Shown piece after piece: positions 51,221 through 61,924 of a DNA stretch of 64,000 nucleotides. Where the stretch lies: contig CAMPDV010000020.1 in the NCBI GenBank assembly GCA_946699065.1, forward strand, positions 186,001 through 250,000, read 5' to 3'. A program made the translations under genes and the position numbers. A model generated the notes under the pieces. The model saw only the letters and a program-made list of their open reading frames with translations. It made no database searches and was not told the DNA's origin. This stretch comes from Loxodes magnus. Taxonomy: Eukaryota > Ciliophora > Karyorelictea > Loxodida > Loxodidae. Positions within the stretch are counted from its first letter, which is position 1, and each line of letters begins with the position of its first letter.

Positions 51221-51720
51221 AGCGCGTAGCACTCTCATTGGTGCGCAGCTCTTTAAAAAATGTTTCATACTGACAAGAATGTTTGTTACTGATAAAATTA
51301 TCAGATACTGATAAGCCTTGTTCAACTGGTATAATTATTCAGTACTGATAAAAATGTTCAATACTGATATAATTTCAGAATACTCGTATCTTTAATACTT
51401 GTTGGAGGTCCAAGGACATAGCAGGATTGTGTCTCATTGCATCACCAAAGCAGAGGACGACATGTGTCAATTATGGGTACTTAAATTCCCCACCTCTGAT
51501 GAAGCTTGCAATGTTATTTCTTTTTCGTTCCAGTATTAAAAATTTAAATAAGTCAGTGCCGAAGGTCAAACTAGCAGATGTCTCGAGGCCAAGCCAAAGC
51601 AGAGGAAGACATAAAGTCGATTATGGATACTTAACTTTCCCAACCTCTGATGAAGATGACCTTGTTGCTCACCTTCGAACAATGAGCAAAGCAATTGAAT
51701 AAAAATATATTTAATAATAT
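51221..51720. repeat. Repeat-rich, less AT-rich patch with a degenerate direct repeat and hairpins
   Basis: This 0.5-kb patch stands out by higher GC. It starts with an imperfect inverted repeat (51221-51251, arms GAGCGCGTAGCAC and GTGCGCAGCTC). Between about 51270 and 51380 there are several copies of tactgataa, including the palindrome CTGATAAAATTATCAG. A degenerate direct repeat follows: copy 1 about 51404-51505 and copy 2 about 51556-51655. They share GGTC, GCAG, TCTC, CAAAGCAGAGGA, GACAT, TATGG, TACTTAA and CCTCTGATGAAG blocks. An open frame covers the second copy (to about 51702) but the copies differ by a frame-shifting indel, so it does not look like a maintained gene. Identity unknown; it could be a decayed repeated element or the remains of an insertion. 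Confidence 0.6.
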
Positions 51721-51918
51721 TAAACCAATTAGTTAGGCTAAGAGTTTTAACTATAGCTCTTTGTTAGTTAATCATAGTAGCTTAATGAGAGTTCTTTATT
51801 ATAATTGAAATTAGGAATGGAAAGATATAGTAACGGTAACAATTTGAACATTAAAGGGGTTTAAAACTAATTAATTGGTATTTATTTTCCTGCATTAGAT
51901 ATTTGTAAAATTCAATAA

Positions 51919-53061
51919 ATGGGAGATATTAATAGTTGCTGCACAGGAAGGGATATAAGCTCTAATGATGTAAATCAAGAAGTGAAATTACTTAATTATA
52001 AGAGCAAATAAAGAATCAAGTCTTCAAATATGATAAGAACTTAGAAGAACTGATATGCACAAATGTAAAATGAAGCCATTTCTTCTCTTACTGAAGAATA
52101 AAAGAATCTGGTTAATTAGATGAGAGATAGGTTAAAGGGAATTACCAAAGATTAAAATAAATATACTTTTGTTAGGTTCTTAATAGCGAGATAATGGAAT
52201 ATTGAGAAGGCTGAATAAATGTTTAGATTATATATTGAATGAAGGGAAATCTATGAAATAGACTTCATTTTAAATTTCGAATTTTCAGAATTAATGCAAG
52301 TTCAGTATCTTTATCCTCATGGTTATCATAAAACGGACAAATATGGAAGACCTGTTTATATAGAGCGAATTGGCATAGCATAATTAGACCAATTATTTTA
52401 AATTACAACAAAAGAACGTATGCTTTAATATTAAATAAGCTTGATGGAAAGCCTTCTGTAACATAAATTCCCAGCATGCAGCAAACAAAGAGGTTTCTTA
52501 ATTTAGCAATAACTAGTAATTCTAGATCTGAAAGATGTTCCTTTGTCGGAAGTAAAATCTATTTATGATTTTATAAAAACTACTTCTGAAACCACTTAAA
52601 ACTATTATCCTGAAATATTATATAGAATGTATATTGTTAATGTCCCCTGACTTTTTAAGAGTATCTGAAATGCATTCAAGTCAATGCTAGCTGAAAGAAC
52701 TATAAATAAAATTAAGATTTTTGGAGATGATTTCTTAGAAGAGTTGCTATAAGATGTAACTTTTTTAATTTAGATTGATGTTTAAGATCTTCCTTAATTT
52801 TTAGGAGGAAACTGCTCTTGTTCTCTTGGATGTTTGCAATCTGATTAAGGTCCTTGGATGTAAAATGAGAATATCATAGAATAGCATTAAAAACCATTAA
52901 GATTAACTGTGAACTCTTCTAAAGAAATTCCAATATAAAAGTTGGTTGATAATAAAGATGAAGAGCAGGTGAAAGGACAAAATAACTAGAGTGATTTGGA
53001 ATAGACAATTGAAAGATTCATTAGATTTATAAATCTAAATAGTGATAACTCTGAGTCTTGA
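51919..53061 (+). CDS. CRAL-TRIO (SEC14-like) lipid-binding protein
   Basis: 380 residues, ATG at 51919 to TGA at 53059, no intron. The protein has an N-terminal CRAL-TRIO-N helical part ([20 protein letters not shown], then ARQWNIEKAEQMFR) and a CRAL-TRIO lobe from about residue 130. Visible motifs are [48 protein letters not shown] and FLGGNCSC. These match SEC14-type phosphatidylinositol/phosphatidylcholine transfer proteins. The first residues include GDINSCCTG, which could be lipid-modified (Cys pair near the N-terminus); this is inference. A Q/E/K-rich tail of about 70 residues follows. Trp in VNVPW, SIW and IEWRE is TGA. Role: lipid exchange or lipid-dependent signalling at membranes. 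Confidence 0.9.
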
Positions 53062-53340
53062 GTTTATAATATTTCTTGAACATTTAATTAAATAATTCTA
53101 TATATCCTTTAAATATCATACTTACCAATCATTTCATAGACTAGTCTACTACCTTCAAATATATAAATAAGCAACATAATTGAATCTTTCAAAATGCTAT
53201 AATCAAAATTTTTCTCTATTAAAGCATCTTAATTAGTCTGTAACAGATTTAAGTGCAAATATAATAATCCAAGATATTAAGCTATCTAACGATAAAAAGT
53301 TAAGTTTACTCCGCAGTAATTTTAATAATGGCATGCTTAA

Positions 53341-54180
53341 TCATATATAGTAAGTTACTAATTAGAATTCTTAATAGTCATTCTATTACTTAATACTTTT
53401 ATAATGCTACTATTTCTTGTATAGCTTTAAATATAAAGGAAAAAATATAAGAAGCAAATTTGGAAACAGTTTGGAAAATAGTGTAAAGAGGATTTATTTA
53501 TTAGAAATGCATTAAGGAAGCAACTGATTAATAAGTAAGAAATGAATACATAATTATTTTAATTGTTATATCACTCTTCTAAGCAACCATCTTAATGAAT
53601 GTATAGGTCCTATTACATTAAAAACTCTACTTAAGCAATACCATACTATAATAAAATCGTCTATCATGCCAAAAATTCCAAACATGCCTTCTGGAATGAG
53701 ATCAATTATTGAAATAAGGTAAATTAAAGCAATCATTATATAAAGGAAATCCAGAATTATTAAAGGTCCATATCCTATTACAAACTTGTTTATTATATAT
53801 TTAATCCAATTATTGAATGTATCATTATAGTCTAAAAGTTCAGGTCGTTCTATTTATGCTTAGCCAAGTTAGAGTTTATTTATCTCTTTTCTGCAAATAG
53901 GACACGGAACTAGTCTAATTCTATTATGGATAATTTTACTCTTAATATATTCACACATGCATAGCGAGCAAAATACATGCTTGCAATTGGTTATAATTTT
54001 ATCTACTTTCTCTCATTCTTCTTAGCAAATAGGACAACAAAGTTCTGTTTATCACAATCTTTCTTCTTAAACTTCTTGTTTACTAAACTTTTTAACGACA
54101 TAAAGCAAAATAACTAGACTAAGAGCAAGAGTAAATACAACCTATATTAAAACTGCATTGTCTATAGCTTAAATCAGCAT
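53341..54180 (-). CDS. RNF170: RNF170-like membrane RING E3 ubiquitin ligase
   Basis: 279 residues from ATG at 54180. An N-terminal membrane helix (residues about 8-30) is followed by a RING finger with CCPICQEEWEKV, CKHVFCSLCMCEYI and VPCPICRKEI. Two further hydrophobic segments carry the DUF1232 motif YLISIIDLIPEGMFGIFGMI with DD after it. This order (TM, RING, DUF1232) is that of RNF170, an ER E3 ligase that in animals degrades activated IP3 receptors. Trp in ERLWQTE and EEWEK is TGA. The stop is the first in-frame TGA at 53343-53341. The last 50 residues past the DUF1232 segment are AT-driven and the true end may lie earlier. Function in this organism is inferred only. Confidence 0.85.
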
Positions 54181-54462
54181 TTTATTTTATAAAAATACCA
54201 AACTTTAAAATTACTTTACTCTGATTCCTTCTATTTCTGACTTTCCAATTTTATTACTAATAAAATCTAAAAATAGATTGTAATAGGATTGAGTAACTAC
54301 TATTGGTCTGATTTTGGTTCGATGTAAAAGTAAGAAATAGGAAATATAATTAGTTAGAGAGATTGGAATTAAAAAGTTGAATAAATAGAAAAAGTGCAAA
54401 ATAAAAGGAGTTAATTACAAGCTTTTAGATATATTCTATTCTTGTATTTACTTCTTAAAAAA

Positions 54463-55089
54463 ATGTAAACTTAGATCGAAATTCCAGTTACTATGATTTA
54501 TAAAACCTTTATTACTTTAGAAGGTTGCTTACTTAGGTTGACTTAAAGTTGCTTCTAAATAGAATACAAAAATGCCTAACTTTTTAGTTTACCTTACTAA
54601 GAATTTCTCTTTCATGCTCTTTCTAAAGATCCAACTCTTTACAAGGACCCTTGTTTGTATTGCATGGTTTAATAAGATATTTCAAATTTGTTTTAGAGTA
54701 TTAAAGAAATCCCTTAAAAGCTTATAGAAGATAATGAAGATGAACCTAATTCCATTATAATTATTCCAGATCAGCAGGAAAAGCTTCCTGAACTTTTCAA
54801 TGTATTTTGCGAATTTTCAGCTATGAATCCTTCAGAAGAATGACCTGAAGAGGATTAAGAAGATCTAGGTGAAGATTTTACAAATTAATTACAAGGTAAC
54901 GAAGACGAAGAATTCAGAGACTTAAAGAAATAGAAGGTACAAGATCCAAATGTCTAAGATTTATTTTAAATTAATGAATTAAATAAGTTAGTCGCTCTAT
55001 CTTTATCCTTTCTTATGCTTTACAGCTTTATTTCTCATTACTTACTTAATTCTAACCTTTATTTAATCTTTAGAGTTTGGAAGTTTTGA
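54463..55089 (+). CDS. CLNS1A: Methylosome subunit pICln
   Basis: Chaperone that hands Sm proteins to the PRMT5 methylosome for snRNP assembly. 208 residues from ATG at 54463. The PH-like fold is visible as LEGCLLRLTQ, FSLPYQEFLFHALSKDP and LYKDPCLYCMV. IIIIPDQQEKLPELFNVF and the acidic loop MNPSEEWPEEDQEDLGEDF (Trp by TGA) follow, as in eukaryotic pICln. The C-terminal conserved part ends near 54990. The first in-frame TGA after it is at 55087, so the last 30 residues may be extra or a micro-intron may intervene. The pICln call rests on motif order and length. Confidence 0.78.
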
Positions 55090-55397
55090 TTGTATTTCAA
55101 TAAGTTTAAGCACAATGAACAAAATAATAATTATTCTATTTGTTTAAACTCTGATAAAACTAGTTAGATAAATTTATTTAAGAATCTACTAAAATTCAAG
55201 CAAATATGAATATTAATTGATAGTAATAAGATAGCTAATTGTATTATCTGCTGACTTAAATTGGAAAAAATTTTATTTTATTGGTAAAGTCATTATTTGG
55301 TTAAGATTCTGCTTAAATTTAATTTGATTTGTTGATTACTTTAAATAAAGACAAGTAAGGTTTTTGAATTAAGAAAATTCATCTTTGTATATTTAAA
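55090..55397. other. Convergent intergenic spacer
   Basis: About 0.31 kb AT-rich sequence between the 3' ends of pICln and DRC1; nothing recognised. Confidence 0.5.
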
Positions 55398-57239
55398 TCA
55401 AACAGTTTCTTCTTCAACATGAATAAGTTGAGTAGGTGGAACCATTAGTTCGTGATTAACTCCTGCTTGTAGATATTGATTCAAAAGAGTTTTTAATTCT
55501 TCGTTTTGCTCATGCAAAACTCCAGTTTCTTCTACAAGCTTCTAACGATCTTAAAGAAGCGTATAATATTTTTGAAGTTAAGTATCAAGACCTATCCATA
55601 ATCTTTCGTGAGATTTAGGTAATACTTGCTACATTTATTCCCAAAATTGCTTTTCTTCTCTTTTCTCACGCTCTTTGCGTTCCTTTTCAGTCATTTCTTG
55701 GCCGAGCTTTCTTCTTTGGCGAAGACTTTGAGCCCAAGCTTCAGGATCTTTCCTTCTTTCTTCTCTAATAGTTTAAAACTTATCAAGGATTTCAATTACT
55801 TAATCAGGATTTGCTTAGATGGTTTCTTATTCTTCACCATTTTCATTCTAATAAAATAACTTAACAAGTAACTCTTAATCTTCCACAGTATCAATTTCTA
55901 GTACCTTTTTAATTCCTTCTACCATAATTTCTAACTATTCTTCATTAGATTTTCCCATTAAAGATTCGCGTGCTCTATCATCAAGTAAATATTAGCATTC
56001 TGATACTATCAATGAAAATACTTCAAAAACTTCTTTAACAGTTTCTTATTAGGTTTCTGGATCTTGTTATGTAGTTTCTACTTTAGATTCTACAAACTCA
56101 GAATGTGTTAAATGTTCAGGAGGAGTCCAAGGAAGCCCAAGCTATTATATATGAATGGTTCTATCTGCTTAGAGAACTTTGTTTGCTAAATCTCTAACTT
56201 CTTCTTCATTCATATCCCAAATTTCCTAATATCTTTTATAATCTGATGCTTCAAAATGCTTGAATTTGTTTTAGAGCTCTTTTAGCATTTTTGTAGATTT
56301 CTTGTATTTGTCAGTTAGTTCTCTGTTATCATTTACATATTTTCGGTCACTACCTTCGTAGTTACTTTATTCTTGCCTTAATTTTTGAAGATAACGGTTT
56401 TCTTTCTACTTTAGATCTTTTAGATATTTTTCGTTCTCATCAACTTTTTCATGAAGCACCTGATAATTATATTCAAGTTTCTCCTAGTTTAATAAATAAA
56501 CAGCTTTCATTTCTTCCATACACATCTCAAGCAATTACAAATCCGTTTCTAACTTTATTTTATGGTCACTATAGCTTGATGCATCTTCAGCTCTTATTTT
56601 TTCGATTATTTTATCGTGTTTCTCCTCTTCCCTTTATCGTTAATCTAAAGCTTGTTGAGCGTTTTCTTTATGATTTTTAAAAAGAACGTCAAGACTCTCT
56701 TTATTACTCTGCAAGATTTCGTTGCGTTCTTCTTTATAAGCTTCTTCTATTCTATCTAGCTATTTTGCATATTCTTCACACATAGATTTATATTGTTATT
56801 CCATAAATTTGAGAAGAGAGTTAATATCCTAGGCTTGCTTCTTCAAAGCTTTTACATACTTGTCATCTGCTTCTTTTAGAGAGTTTTTAAATTCTTAAAT
56901 CATTTATTCCTTTTATTATAATGCGGTCTTGCATTACTCTATAACACTCTAAATGCCTTAGTTTAAGTCTTCGCATTATTCAACACGAAGCAATCCTTGC
57001 CATAACTGATCCAACTCTCCATTTTTTATTGATGATTGAATGCTTTCATCTTGTAACTTTTAGTAACGCTCTTATCTCTTTGATTCTTCAACTCCTCTTC
57101 TCTTATTTTCTGCTTCTTCAGCTTCAGTTTGTATTCTTTAAATGTAATCTCATGTTTCCCTTTTAAGTCTTTCAAGTTAGCCTCTAGATTCGCTGATTTG
57201 ATTATTTCCTCTAATGCATAAAATAGCAGGATGTTGCAT
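55398..57239 (-). CDS. DRC1: Dynein regulatory complex subunit 1
   Basis: Scaffold of the nexin-dynein regulatory complex, which links outer doublets and controls ciliary beating. 613 residues, ATG at 57239 to TGA at 55400-55398, no intron. Mostly coiled coil. Characteristic parts: KNGELDQLWQGLLRVEQCED, FKNSLKEADDKYVKALKKQA, MCEEYAKQLDRIEEAYKEER, and the DRC1 C-terminal domain WEQMQQVLPKSHERLW, LDTQLQKYYTLLQDRQKLVE, QNEELKTLLNQYLQAG and NHELMVPPTQ. The C-terminal block distinguishes DRC1 from its paralogue DRC2. Slightly shorter than animal DRC1 at the N-terminus. Acts in the same axonemal system as the dynein heavy chain and beta-tubulin in this window. Confidence 0.92.
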
Positions 57240-58230
57240 TTTTGTAATTAGTTTAAAAAAGCAATGAAGCTAAAATCTCTAAAAAGATAAGGAATTTAAA
57301 AATACAATAAAAATGTCACTAAGGCAGTTAATCAACTGCTAAACTAACTGCACATTTTCTAAACTCCTCATAGATGCTACTTAAAAGAACAAAGAATTTC
57401 CTTTTAACATGTAAAGAAGCTTAAAATCATAATTCACTTCTATATTCCTTTAAGTGTATGCATATTTCAAACAATAGAGCTACAATAAACCTAAGTGATT
57501 TAAGTTAAATTTCTTAGTATAAAGAATTAAAAAATAATTAATTGATTATATGATTTAGTCTTATGAAACTAAAGGCTTTTTTCTTAATTATTAGCACATT
57601 AAGCAAATTTAACTAATAGATTAATTTAAGGATTTATTACTATTATAATGGTAATTTATCAATAAAGCACTAAAGAGATATTAACAGTTCATCCTATGAA
57701 AGCAATGCATGCTTATAATTAAAAAAGCTAATAAGTCTAATAAATAACTTACTAAAATATCAACTTTACTTGTCACAATCCAAAATATAGAGAAGAGTAA
57801 AAGATTAGAACGATTAAAAAATATTTTAATATATCTGGGTTAATTCTAAGGTTAGATAATAAAAGATAAAACTTATCCTCTTTGAAGATAAAATAAATCA
57901 ATGTAAATAACTCTTAGTTCAAATTTTAATATTTTAAAAATATTAAGTTTAAATACATTAATGATATTCAAAATTATCTCATTACAAAGAATAATATTAA
58001 TTCAGATAATAAAGAATAAGTTAAAGCTATAGAAATACGATTTTATATAAATTAAATAAGGAATACTTATAATACTCTTATTATTAAACACTGTCAATTA
58101 TATATTAAAAACAATAGAATATCAACCAAATTTTATAATAAAAATCAATTAAATTAGAATTAAATTTTGGTATTTTTAAGATACTAAATATACTTAGATA
58201 TAATTAAAGAATACATCTATTTCTTTTTTA
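57240..58230. other. Intergenic spacer
   Basis: About 1 kb between two minus-strand genes; AT-rich, nothing recognised. It should hold the DRC1 promoter. Confidence 0.55.
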
Positions 58231-59256
58231 TCATATGTTTGGTGGTTTTGGAGTGTTAGCAAAATCTTAGGAGTAAAAGGCTGGTTCTAAGCTATATTAG
58301 CTAGATTTAGAGTTTTAATTATTAGAATCTTTTCCTTATTTGCTGGCATCGTGCATTTTTTTAAAGACACCTCCTACTCCTTTTGTTCTTTACTCATTAA
58401 GATGTAGTTTTATTTATTTTAGCTTATCTATATATTTTTTTCCAGTTTCAGCATGGCCATATTTTTCTAATTCTTCTCTTACATCTTTCACGTGATCTCT
58501 TACTAAATGCTCTAAAAATGGAATTAATTCTATTAAAGCTCGATCATCTTGATCCCCTTTAAATTCTGGTATTATTATGATGTTTTCAGGATGATAAGCA
58601 ATTTTCTTAGGATTCTTCTCAATAACTACGATATTTTTAAGTTCTCGATTCAGATAATTGAGATCTTTTATAAATTCACCTTTCCTCCAACAAAGTGATT
58701 CTCTACCAAGTCTCGCTGAAAAAATACGATGATTAGGATCAATACTTTCTGCAATTTGTTATGTAAACATAGTTTCCTCATCTGAAAATAGAATAATCTC
58801 ATAGAATTTTGACAGCTTTCTCAGAAATTCATCTAATCCTGGCCTTTTCATTATCGTATGGCCTTATCCCATTTAATAAGATGCATAAACTAAAGTTCCT
58901 TTCAAATCAAGGACCAAACTTTTAGGAATCATATATCCTGGAGGAGGTTCAGGTATATCTGGAAGTATTTTTTGCAAAGGAGGATCAACAAGCAAAGATC
59001 ATATTTACTAAGTTTTTAAATCCACATATTTTGCAGCTTAAAGGAACTTAGGTAATATTAAAATAGTCCCTTTTACTTCTTCTTCGTCTTCTTTATATTT
59101 ATATATAAAAAAGGTATAACTAAACAAGCCTAAACTTCCATAGATTATTCCATTTAAAGAGTATCTACTATATCTTACCCAAGATCTCTCAAAAAAGGGA
59201 ATGTAAGTTTGTTAGGGAGAATTATTATAATTATTTAGCAAAACTTTTTTCTTCAT
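58231..59256 (-). CDS. TIM50: Mitochondrial import receptor subunit TIM50 (FCP1-like domain)
   Basis: Inner-membrane receptor of the TIM23 presequence translocase. 341 residues, ATG at 59256 to TGA at 58233-58231. An N-terminal basic stretch and one membrane helix (residues about 37-55, SLNGIIYGSLGLFSYTFFIY) precede the FCP1/NLI-like domain. Domain motifs are SLVLDLKGTLVYASY, KRPGLDEFLRKLSKFYEIIL, FSDEE, the IFSARLGRESLCWRKGEFIKDL segment and NIIIIPEFKGDQDDRALIEL. The order and the FKGDQDDRALIEL block are typical of TIM50. The phosphatase motif DxDx is here DLKG, so the second Asp is missing and no catalysis is expected, as for a receptor role. The C-terminal tail of about 60 residues is basic and polar. 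Confidence 0.9.
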
Positions 59257-59631
59257 TTTAATTCTTAAAAATTGACGTAAATAGAAATATCTATATTAAA
59301 ACTAAGCCTTTCTTATCGCTAACTATATCATGCAAATCCTGTCTTTTGGACAAGTAAAATAATTTAAAGCATAAAGGCTAAATAGAATGATTTCTATTTG
59401 ATTTAACTACAAAATATAAGAAAATGATTATGACTTATAATTATTATCTATATTTATTTACATCAAGCCATCTTATACCTTTATTTAAAAGTCTTTAGAG
59501 TATTTTATAATAAAAGCAGAATAAAGTTTTGAGTATAGTAATTTTAAATAAAGGTTAGATGGACTGTAAGATGATTTTAAATTAAAGAGAGAAGTTCTAA
59601 AAATTATTTTAAACAATTGTTTTAAATAAAA
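59257..59631. other. Divergent intergenic spacer
   Basis: About 0.38 kb, AT-rich, between divergent TIM50 and ribophorin II genes; should hold both promoters. Nothing else seen. Confidence 0.5.
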
Positions 59632-60026
59632 ATGTCCCAATTTACATTCGATTGGAGTTTAGAGCAACCTGTTCTCTAATCTGAAATACGACATATATTT
59701 CATAAGCCAGATTTGCCAGAAAGTACATTGGTGACTTAAATCTAAACAGTAGTATTTTTAGTTTCGATTTTATTTTACATTTGTGCGCTGGTATAAGTGA
59801 AACCTAATTTCGGAAAAATTCCTGAAAACGCTATTGGAAAGTTATTAGTACTGCTTTTTATTCTTGGACTTTATAGTATGATTGCTCTCTTTTTCTATTT
59901 CTGGATAAAGCTGGATATTTTAACAGTTGTTCTATACAGTTTAATATTAGGTAATTGTTTATTTTAGGTAGCATTGTAACTGTGCTCTTCAAGCTCTCTC
60001 TTAGACATATCAAGAATTGTTAATGA
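59632..60026 (+). CDS. Minimal ribophorin II / SWP1 (OST subunit), C-terminal membrane domain only
   Basis: Two exons (59632-59950, 59968-60026) give 125 residues. The protein starts with a short lumenal-type segment containing SEIRHIFHKPDLPE, then three hydrophobic helices ending in FYFWIKLDILTVVLYSLILG and a basic end FKLSLRHIKNCQ. This matches the C-terminal domain of ribophorin II/SWP1, a subunit of the oligosaccharyltransferase that N-glycosylates proteins in the ER. Animal ribophorin II is over 600 residues; here only the last fifth is present and an ATG begins right before it. The 17-nt intron is needed: without it the frame leaves the final helix. The stop is TGA directly after a TAA (Gln) codon. 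The large lumenal part may be lost or encoded elsewhere. Confidence 0.75.
59951..59967 (+). other. 17-nt intron (GT-AG)
   Basis: gtaattgtttattttag, phase 1. Its removal joins ...LILG with SIVTVLFKLSLRHI and brings a TGA stop into frame after 20 codons. Confidence 0.75.
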
Positions 60027-61924
60027 CTTTAAACTTCTTAATTTCAAATTTTATTACAAATGATTCAAAATATTCTTTTAAGGGATTTTTTATGCATGCA
60101 TAGCATATAAACATTTATCTTTTAGTATAAGTAATTAATTACTTATTAAAGCTTATACATCTGCCTAGCTAGTTACTACTTAAATAGTTAATTAGTTGAT
60201 TTTACTCATAATAAACTATATATGCTTATAGAATTATATACTACTATTTTGTGCTTATAATCCATTTTCTTTTAAATTTATATTCTTCTACTTTTATTAT
60301 TCTAGTTATACACTTATGTGAATTTCATTATCCACCTTTATTGATAAGTTATCTACTTATTATTACTTATTTTATTATTTATACTTCAACAGTATGGTTT
60401 GATAGGTTTAATTCTTATAATAAGTAAGCATCCTTATCTTAATTAATTCCATTTCAAAGATAGTATTACTTATATAGGTATAAGATAGTCTTTTATAAGT
60501 CTAATTAATAAAAATTAAATGCTTCCAGATAGTTTAGTAAAGGACTACTAGCTAACTTCGTAATTTGAAGGAAGATTTATACTATTTCTTAAATAACTAT
60601 AATAAGACTCTCTTCTTGTTTGCTTCTATACTCTAGTATCAAGTTTAGAGATTATTCATTAGTTTTTTCTATTTATTATTTACAAAAGGTAGCTTTACAA
60701 TAAACTAAGTAAAGTATGTAAATTTCTTGCAATTTAAGATATAAGTGCATTATACACTTGGATTATGAAAAATAAGCAAATCAGACTTAAAGGAAAATAA
60801 TTTAAAGCTTAATAACTTAAAAAGTTAACCATAAGCAATGAAGCATGATAAGGTTTAATTACGTTAATACTAAGCAATAGTAACAATCAATACTATTTAA
60901 TTTTTATTATAACTTAGATATTATTTAATTTAATACTTCTTTGCTTCAACTATTAATTTAGGTTATATGAGTTATCCTTAATTAATAAAACAGAATTTCA
61001 TAAAATAAGACAGATTGATGTAATCTTTTCAGATGAATAAACTTAAGAAATGTAAGATTTACTAGATTTAATTTTTGCAGCCTAAAGCAGAATAAATAAA
61101 TTTTACTATATTTAACATTTTCCTTTTTATTTTATTAGCATTCTTTTCTTTATACTAAAATGCTTTTTTAAGTTATAAAAATTAAATTATTTCTATACTC
61201 TAAAATTTTAGCATTTATATTTATTTAGATTTTAGAATAATAAGAAATAAGGGAAAATCATCAGCAAATCCTTTTTATTATATTTAAATTGCCTATTAAC
61301 TAATTAATAACAATCTACTCTTCATATAAATAATTAGACTATTAGCAAAAATCAATATAGCAATAAGGAACATTTCTGAGCATAGTTAGTTTAATGCTTA
61401 TTATTATATTTTTATTTATTTAATAAGCATTTGCTTAACCTAATATAGTTAAGTCTTAAGATACTGTTAGTATTAATTAATCAAATATATGATTTAGAAA
61501 TTCTCATTTATATTGGAACGTATTAAATTATAAATATAAGCAAATTAACAAAATTAGTGAATTATGCAAATCATAACATTTAAAGCTATTATTTTAGTTT
61601 ATTCTTAAGAATCTAATCATCAAGTTAAAGCTCTTACTAACGAAATAGCTTTTTAAGTAATTTAGGGGTTTTTATACTGCTATAACACAAAAAAAGAGTG
61701 CTTTAAAATAGTAAGATATTGTTAGAATAGAAAGAAAAGGAATTGCATTATAATAAAACTTAGACAGAAGGAGTAGTTTTAAGTATAATTTAAAGATATG
61801 AACAATAAATTTTGAAGTAAAGTTCTTTGGCAATTATTTTATTGATTATTAATTTCTTTTTTACAGACAATTCTTAAATTATCATGCTATTAAGTTGAAT
61901 TGAAAGCATCTTTATTATTTATTA
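60027..61924. other. Long AT-rich intergenic region
   Basis: About 1.9 kb of extremely AT-rich DNA between two plus-strand genes. No coding-like frame, RNA gene or strong repeat seen. Confidence 0.55.

Noticed and set aside
54211..54399. Minus-strand ORF upstream of the RNF170-like gene
   Set aside because: Hydrophobic AT-driven translation, out of frame with RNF170 and without signal of conservation.
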